Of a stretch of DNA of 18,483 nucleotides, positions 13,607-18,483 are shown one piece after another (position 1 is the first letter of the stretch; each line of letters opens with the position of its first letter). The notes beneath the pieces were generated by a model. The model did not search any database and was not told the origin of the DNA. It saw nothing but the letters and a program-made list of their open reading frames with translations. Made by a program: the position numbers and the translations under genes. The stretch comes from Anaerolineaceae bacterium UBA4781 (lineage in GTDB: Bacteria; Chloroflexota; Anaerolineae; Anaerolineales; Anaerolineaceae): the NCBI GenBank assembly GCA_002403105.1, contig DHHD01000018.1, positions 988 through 19,470 on the forward strand, given 5' to 3'.

Positions 13607-14809
13607 ATGTGGAAATGGTTCAATAATAACCATAAACTCTTTACCGTGTTGGTCGGTGTGGCTGTGATGCTCGGGTTGGTGATGCTCTGGCAGCAAAATG
13701 ATGGCAGTGATAACGTAGTGGGGTATTCTTCCACAACGGTGAAAGCCGAGATCGTGAGCATTCTGGAAGAAGGTACTGTAGATATGGGGGATACAACACA
13801 GCCTTACCAGGTACTATTGGTAAAGCTGCTCGATGGAGAGCAAATCGGGCAAACGTATCAAATGGAATACGGCAAATATCAGCTTCTCTCTGATAATTAC
13901 AAATTAAGGATCGGGGATAAGGTGCTGGTAAATCTGGAGAGCATGGGGGATGGCTCTTATGGCATTTACTTTATTGATCACGTGCGCACCAACGTGTTGC
14001 TGATCTTGCTGCTGATTTTTATCGTTACTGGAATTGCGATGAGTGGTTGGAAGGGTGTGAACAGCATGATCAGCATGGCATTGAGCATTTTAGTGATGTT
14101 TATATATATCATCCCCCAGATCATAGCTGGAAAGGATCCCATTGTAGTTAGTTTAATAGGCGCCTTCATCTTTCTATCGATTTCACAGTATCTGGTTTTC
14201 GGTTGGACATTAAAAACACATATTGCATTGGCAGGTATCACCTTTGCGGTTGTGATCACCGGGCTTCTTTCTGTACTTTTTGTCAATTGGGCTCGCTTGA
14301 ATGGGGCTGGTGATGAAAGCGCCATGTATCTTATTCAATTAGGAGATGGTTTGGATATTAAAAAATTATTGATCGCGGGTATTTTTATTGGCACTTTGGG
14401 TGTGATGGACGATCTGGTGATCGGGCAGACGTCCGCGGTGATTGAACTGTATCGCGGCAATCCGGATATGAATTTTTCAAGACGATTCAAAAGTGCCATG
14501 GAAATTGGGCGGGATCATGTGGGCGCCACAGTAAATACCCTTATCCTGGCATATCTGGGCGCTACATTGAGCATGATCGTTCTGTATACCATGAGCAGTG
14601 TGGATTTTAGTGTGTTGGTGAATATTAATTACATAGCAGAAGAGATCGTGCGTTCTCTGGTAGGTACGATTGGGCTTTTTCTGGCAGTGCCATTTACCAC
14701 GCTGGCGGCTTGCTGGGTGGTAGCTGATGAAGGCAGATTGGGAAAGCTGGTACATATTTTTGGGCCATTAATTAATGTGAATACTGTAAAATCGATCCAT
14801 CATCATTGA
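13607..14809 (+). CDS. YibE/F-family membrane protein
   Basis: A 400-residue membrane protein. TM1 (about 11-28) is followed by an extracytoplasmic beta-rich domain (about 45-125) and then about seven membrane segments (128-147, 150-170, 176-197, 205-226, 252-272, 309-329, 350-371). The YibE/F signature is strong: GTLGVMDDLVIGQTSAVIEL (262-281), GNPDMNFSRRFKSAMEIGRD (284-303) and VNTLILAYLGA (309-319). ATG 13607 has GGAG 9 nt upstream; the open frame from 13559 overlaps the promoter region. The family has no established activity; a transport role is suggested by analogy. Conserved Asp268-Asp269 may matter. It lies between the feo terminator and clpB and looks monocistronic. Confidence 0.87.
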   Translation: MWKWFNNNHKLFTVLVGVAVMLGLVMLWQQNDGSDNVVGYSSTTVKAEIVSILEEGTVDMGDTTQPYQVLLVKLLDGEQIGQTYQMEYGKYQLLSDNYKLRIGDKVLVNLESMGDGSYGIYFIDHVRTNVLLILLLIFIVTGIAMSGWKGVNSMISMALSILVMFIYIIPQIIAGKDPIVVSLIGAFIFLSISQYLVFGWTLKTHIALAGITFAVVITGLLSVLFVNWARLNGAGDESAMYLIQLGDGLDIKKLLIAGIFIGTLGVMDDLVIGQTSAVIELYRGNPDMNFSRRFKSAMEIGRDHVGATVNTLILAYLGATLSMIVLYTMSSVDFSVLVNINYIAEEIVRSLVGTIGLFLAVPFTTLAACWVVADEGRLGKLVHIFGPLINVNTVKSIHHH

Positions 14810-14863
14810 AAGTCTTCTGCTGGATTCCATAGAAAAGCTTTAAACCTTTGTGAATCTCTTCTT

Positions 14864-14901
14864 TCGAATACTCCTGCAGGTCGAAGTGATTGCCGCATTT
14901 T
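14864..14901 (+). repeat. Dispersed intergenic repeat, copy 1
   Basis: 38 bp that agree with the copy at 17665-17702 at 33 positions without gaps. Shared blocks in order: TCGAATAC, CCTGCAGGT, GAAG, GATT, CCGC and TTTT. The centre is the palindrome CCTGCAGG. It lies between yibE/F and the clpB promoter, on the strand of both genes. Confidence 0.75.
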
Positions 14902-14931
14902 TTTTGTAATGAATTTACTGTATATCTAATT

Positions 14932-14961
14932 TTGACATTTTGCTAATCCTGTTCATATATT
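14932..14961 (+). promoter_or_regulatory. Probable promoter of clpB
   Basis: A consensus TTGACA (14932-14937) and TATATT (14956-14961) are 18 bp apart. A second TATAAT (14969-14974) lacks a -35. I see neither a CIRCE element (TTAGCACTC inverted repeat) nor a CtsR repeat around it. Confidence 0.6.
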
Positions 14962-15008
14962 CACTCCCTATAATTTAAAAAATTGATTTAACAAAACAGG
15001 AGGATCCT

Positions 15009-17597
15009 ATGAACCTGGAAAAATATACTCAAAAATCACAAGAAGCTATTCTCTCTGCCCAGAGTCTTGCGCAGGGTTATAACCATCAGACTATTGAACC
15101 TGCCCATATTCTACAAGCTCTCTTGCAGCAAGACCAGGGAGTTGTTCCGGCTTTGGTGACAAAAATTACCGGCTCGCCACAAGCTTTACTAACGGAAGTG
15201 AAAAAGTACCTGGAAAATCAACCGCGTGTCAGTGGTTCTAATATGGAAGTAGGGTTATCACGCTCGGCAGCGGATGTATTTCAATCTGCAGAACGCTATG
15301 CCAAGGGTATGCAGGATGACTATGTTTCCACTGAACACATTCTGTTGGGATTAACAGATTCCACAGAGAAAAAAAGACTGGAAGAGAATGGAATTACCAC
15401 AGATTCGATCCTTTCAGCATTGAAAACAGTGCGCGGTTCGCAGCGCGTAAGCTCAGAAAATCCGGAGGGAACATATCAATCTCTCGAAAAGTACGGGATT
15501 GATTTAACCGCTTTAGCCCGCCAGGGCAAAATGGATCCGGTGATCGGGCGTGATGAAGAAATCCGTCATACCATTCAGATCCTTTCACGTCGTACCAAGA
15601 ACAACCCGGCGCTGATTGGGGAACCGGGTGTAGGGAAAACCGCTATCGTTGAAGGACTTGCACAACGTATTATCAATGGTGATGTACCAGAAGGATTGAA
15701 AAAGAAACGTCTGGTACAGCTTGATATGGGTGCTTTGATCGCCGGTGCAAAATACCGGGGTGAGTTTGAAGAGCGCCTAAAGGCAGTATTAAAAGAAATT
15801 ACTGATTCGGATGGTGAAGTGCTGTTATTTATCGATGAAATGCACACGGTTGTTGGAGCAGGTAAAGCAGAGGGTGCCATGGATGCCGGCAACATGCTGA
15901 AGCCGATGTTGGCACGGGGTGAACTGCATATGGTTGGCGCTACTACGCTGGATGAATACCGTAAATATATTGAAAAAAATCCGGCGCTGGAACGCCGTTT
16001 TCAACCTGTTCTGGTCGAAGAACCTTCCGTTGAGGATACCATCAGCATCCTGCGTGGATTGAAAGGGCGCTATGAAGTGTTTCATGGTGTACGCATCACC
16101 GATGCAGCCGTGATAGCGGCTGCCACACTCTCGCATCGCTATATCACTGACCGCTTTCTGCCCGATAAAGCCATTGATTTAATTGATGAAGCAGCTGCAC
16201 GTCTGCGTACGGAGATTGATTCCAAACCGCAGGCGCTGGATGAAGTGGATCGTGCGATCATGCAAATTGAGATCGAACGTGAAGCGTTGAAGAAAGAAAA
16301 AGATCCGGCATCCAAAGAGCGGCTGGGACATCTTGAAAAAGAGCTGAATGATATGCGTGAAAGATCCACGCAATTACATGCACGCTGGGAAACAGAAAAA
16401 AGTGCCATCGTAGCACTGCAAACAACAAAAGAGCAGATCGAGCAAACCAAATCTGAGATTGAGCAAGCAGAACGAGTGAGCGATTTGGAAAAGGTTGCCC
16501 GCTTGCGCTATGGCACCTTGCGCGATCTGGAAATAAAACTGGCAGATCAGGAAAAAAAAATTCGCGAACTGCAGGGCTCAGATGCACTATTGAAAGAAGA
16601 AGTGGATGCGGAGGAAATTGCACAGATCGTCGCACGTTGGACGGGTATTCCGGTATCGCGACTGATGGAAGGTGAAACGGAAAAATTGATCCATATGGAA
16701 GAGCGCTTGCATGAACGGGTGATCGGGCAGGAAGATGCGGTGCGGGTGGTCTCGAACGCTGTACGGCGTGCTCGCGCTGGTTTACAGGATCCGGATCGTC
16801 CGATGGGATCCTTTATTTTTCTGGGACCGACTGGTGTTGGGAAAACCGAGTTGGCGCGTGCATTGGCATATTTTCTATTCGATGATGAACACGCTATAAT
16901 ACGAATCGACATGTCAGAATATCAAGAAAAACATACCGTCAGTCGTTTGATTGGAGCTCCTCCAGGGTATGTGGGTTACGAAGAAGGCGGACAGTTGACG
17001 GAAGCGGTACGCCGGCGACCATACAGCGTGATCCTGTTCGACGAGATCGAAAAGGCGCACCCTGAAGTGTTCAATGTGCTGTTGCAGTTGCTGGATGACG
17101 GGCGGTTGACGGATGGTCAGGGTCGCACAGTCGATTTTCGCAATACGGTGGTCATCATGACCTCCAACCTGGGCGGTCAGCTCTGGGAAACTGGAAAAAC
17201 AGTAACACGTGATGAGATCACTCAGGTTCTGAAAGAGCATTTCAGGCCCGAGTTTCTGAACCGCATTGATGAGATCGTGGTATTTCACCCGCTTCTAAAA
17301 GAGCACATGGCAGACATTGTGGATATTCAATTGAAGCGTGTAGCATATCTGTTGGAGGGAAAAGGTTATCACCTGGAAGTGAGTGCAGCCGCACGTACCT
17401 ACCTGGCGGAAAAAGGATATGATGCAAATTTTGGTGCCCGCCCGCTTAAACGTACCATTCAGCGTGAACTGCAAGACCCGCTGGCGCTGAAGATTCTGGT
17501 CGGTGAGTTCCATGAAGGAGACACCATTCACGTGGAACCGGGAAAAAATGGTCTGGATTTTAAGGCGCATAAGGGAAAGAAAAAAGAAAGCGCATAA
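15009..17597 (+). CDS. clpB: ATP-dependent disaggregase ClpB
   Basis: An 862-residue AAA+ hexameric chaperone that, with DnaK, pulls proteins out of aggregates. Domains: N-terminal Clp repeats (about 5-145), AAA1 with Walker A GEPGVGKT (204-211), pore loop YRGEFE (249-254), Walker B LLFIDE (272-277) and arginines 329-330, coiled-coil middle domain (about 405-525), AAA2 with Walker A GPTGVGKT (606-613), pore loop GYVGYE (653-658), Walker B VILFDE (674-679) and the C-terminal domain. The long middle domain and absence of an IGF/LGF ClpP-binding loop separate it from ClpC/ClpA. AGGAGGA just before the ATG makes a strong ribosome site. It is monocistronic, with a hairpin after the stop and copies of one intergenic repeat on both sides. 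Confidence 0.97.
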   Translation: MNLEKYTQKSQEAILSAQSLAQGYNHQTIEPAHILQALLQQDQGVVPALVTKITGSPQALLTEVKKYLENQPRVSGSNMEVGLSRSAADVFQSAERYAKGMQDDYVSTEHILLGLTDSTEKKRLEENGITTDSILSALKTVRGSQRVSSENPEGTYQSLEKYGIDLTALARQGKMDPVIGRDEEIRHTIQILSRRTKNNPALIGEPGVGKTAIVEGLAQRIINGDVPEGLKKKRLVQLDMGALIAGAKYRGEFEERLKAVLKEITDSDGEVLLFIDEMHTVVGAGKAEGAMDAGNMLKPMLARGELHMVGATTLDEYRKYIEKNPALERRFQPVLVEEPSVEDTISILRGLKGRYEVFHGVRITDAAVIAAATLSHRYITDRFLPDKAIDLIDEAAARLRTEIDSKPQALDEVDRAIMQIEIEREALKKEKDPASKERLGHLEKELNDMRERSTQLHARWETEKSAIVALQTTKEQIEQTKSEIEQAERVSDLEKVARLRYGTLRDLEIKLADQEKKIRELQGSDALLKEEVDAEEIAQIVARWTGIPVSRLMEGETEKLIHMEERLHERVIGQEDAVRVVSNAVRRARAGLQDPDRPMGSFIFLGPTGVGKTELARALAYFLFDDEHAIIRIDMSEYQEKHTVSRLIGAPPGYVGYEEGGQLTEAVRRRPYSVILFDEIEKAHPEVFNVLLQLLDDGRLTDGQGRTVDFRNTVVIMTSNLGGQLWETGKTVTRDEITQVLKEHFRPEFLNRIDEIVVFHPLLKEHMADIVDIQLKRVAYLLEGKGYHLEVSAAARTYLAEKGYDANFGARPLKRTIQRELQDPLALKILVGEFHEGDTIHVEPGKNGLDFKAHKGKKKESA

Positions 17598-17601
17598 CGA
17601 T

Positions 17602-17636
17602 AAAGAGGATTCGTTCAAATTTTGCGAATCCTCTTT
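17602..17636 (+). terminator. Hairpin terminator of clpB
   Basis: A perfect 12-bp stem (AAAGAGGATTCG with CGAATCCTCTTT) and 11-nt loop, beginning 5 bp after the clpB stop. The T-rich part lies inside the 3' arm and GTGTTT follows. Confidence 0.75.
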
Positions 17637-17664
17637 GTGTTTAAACGAAAACAAGGAAAATTCC

Positions 17665-17709
17665 TCGAATACCCCTGCAGGTTGAAGCGATTTCCGCCTT
17701 TTGATGGAT
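17665..17709 (+). repeat. Dispersed intergenic repeat, copy 2
   Basis: Shares 33 of 38 positions with the copy at 14864, and extends with TTTTGATGGAT, matching the copy on the minus strand at 8132. It lies just after the clpB terminator and upstream of the lipoprotein gene, on the strand of both. Confidence 0.75.
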
Positions 17710-17778
17710 GGTAGAATCGGCGCAGCCATATATCATGATACTGCTTCAAAAATTGGAGTGAAAAAGAAAACTTACTTT

Positions 17779-17807
17779 TTGCTCAATGAAGTGAAGCACG
17801 ATATTAT
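17779..17807 (+). promoter_or_regulatory. Probable promoter of the lipoprotein gene
   Basis: TTGCTC (17779-17784) and TATTAT (17802-17807) are 17 bp apart. The start point near 17814 is close to the AAGGATGAGG ribosome site. A 10-bp palindrome, TATCATGATA (17731-17740), lies upstream and could be an operator or chance. Confidence 0.45.
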
Positions 17808-17830
17808 TTAATGAAGGATGAGGTTCAAGA

Positions 17831-18483
17831 ATGATGAAAAAAATTATACATATTTTCCTGCTGGCGGCTTTGCTGATCACGCTTAGTGCCTGTGCGGGAA
17901 CTACCGCTGCTTCCACGACCACAGTATCAGAAACGCAAGCCGATACCTGGGTGATCGAAGAATCGGCTGAAACCGTTGCCGAAAACCAGGCAGCAACGGC
18001 AGCCACCACCAGCTCAGGAGAATATAAAACGGAAGATCTGGATGCCAGCCTGGATAATGCTGGTATGTCGTTTATTAAATTGGATGGAGATACCATTACC
18101 TTTGAAGGGAGCGGCGCCACGCTATCCGGCAGCACCCTCACCATCACGGCTGCCGGTATCTACAGCATCAGCGGCACCTTGAATGATGGGCAGATCCTGG
18201 TGGATACAGCCGACGAGGGTGTGGTGAGGCTCATCTTGAATGGGGCAAACATCAACAGCTCTACCAGCGCACCTATTTATGTGAGCAATGCAGATAAGGT
18301 GGTGATCACCCTGGCAGATGGCATGCATAATTATGTCAGCGATGGCAGCGCTTATGTCTATGCCAGTGCTGATATCACTGAACCCAACGCTGCTATTTTC
18401 AGCAATGATGACCTCACCATCAATGGCAATGGTTCGCTCACCGTGAATGCCAATTACAACAATGGCATCGCCACTGACGATGA
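17831..18483 (+). CDS. Lipoprotein with Cthe_2159-like carbohydrate-binding domain, 3' end outside window
   Basis: 217 codons are visible and the frame is still open. Residues 1-20 form a lipoprotein signal peptide (MMKKI, a hydrophobic stretch, LSAC) with lipidated Cys21, so the protein is exported and membrane-anchored. A Thr/Ser/Ala-rich linker (about 22-67) follows. From about 68 on it has short beta-strand repeats rich in Gly, Asn, Asp and Thr: GAGIYSISGTLNDGQILVD-like turns, INSSTSAPIYVSNADKVVI and NAAIFSNDDLTINGNGSLTV. This is the right-handed beta-helix pattern of Cthe_2159-type carbohydrate-binding proteins (a Clostridium thermocellum pectate-binding protein). Start ATG 17831 (or 17834) has GAGG 7 nt upstream. 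Such proteins are often encoded near VTC, DUF4956 and CotH genes. Ligand unknown. Confidence 0.8.
   Translation, partial: MMKKIIHIFLLAALLITLSACAGTTAASTTTVSETQADTWVIEESAETVAENQAATAATTSSGEYKTEDLDASLDNAGMSFIKLDGDTITFEGSGATLSGSTLTITAAGIYSISGTLNDGQILVDTADEGVVRLILNGANINSSTSAPIYVSNADKVVITLADGMHNYVSDGSAYVYASADITEPNAAIFSNDDLTINGNGSLTVNANYNNGIATDD

Noticed and set aside
1..18483. CRISPR array, tRNA, rRNA, insertion sequence or phage genes
   Set aside because: No repeat-spacer pattern, no RNA gene signatures and no transposase or phage proteins seen.

Overview
The window is a stretch of bacterial chromosome with dense, mostly short-spaced genes and moderate GC. The mix of genes suggests an anaerobic or microaerophilic bacterium: a tungsten-type aldehyde:ferredoxin oxidoreductase, a feoA-feoA-feoB-feoC ferrous iron operon, NarL/LiaR-type two-component systems, a PadR/DUF2812 pair, and a VTC-domain/DUF4956 pair. 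I think of Chloroflexota (Anaerolineae-like) first and Firmicutes second. That is an inference from gene content and style. No marker gene here settles the taxonomy.

Layout. 1-140 (-): cut-off cold shock protein gene with a roughly 100-nt leader. 417-1293 (+): PadR-family regulator and DUF2812 membrane protein, preceded by four degenerate 15-bp repeats. 1436-3617 (+): HAMP-containing sensor kinase overlapping a NarL-type response regulator. 3648-4376 (-): PlsC-type acyltransferase. 4553-6437 (+): second sensor kinase (multi-TM, DesK-like layout) and its regulator, divergent from plsC. 6438-6632: structured intergenic region ending in a terminator for the minus strand. 6633-8037 (-): DUF4956 membrane protein and VTC-domain protein, overlapping by 29 bp. 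8191-10170 (-): aldehyde:ferredoxin oxidoreductase.

10171-10380 is a divergent regulatory region with a strong feo promoter overlapped by palindromes. 10381-13486 (+): feoA, second feoA with a His-rich tail, feoB, hairpin, feoC-like gene, then a strong bidirectional terminator. 13607-14809 (+): YibE/F membrane protein. 15009-17597 (+): ClpB disaggregase. 17831-18483 (+): lipoprotein of the Cthe_2159-like carbohydrate-binding type, cut by the window end.

How they work together. The feo operon forms a complete Fe(II) uptake unit with a probable iron-responsive operator. VTC plus DUF4956 look like a polyphosphate-related membrane module; the terminal lipoprotein belongs to a family that often travels with such modules. 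The plsC gene sits between two kinase/regulator pairs, which suggests envelope or lipid homeostasis. The signal least explained by known genes is a dispersed intergenic repeat of about 38-45 bp. Three copies lie between AOR and VTC, between yibE/F and clpB, and between clpB and the lipoprotein gene, each on the same strand as its flanking genes. No gene-free stretch exceeds 300 bp.
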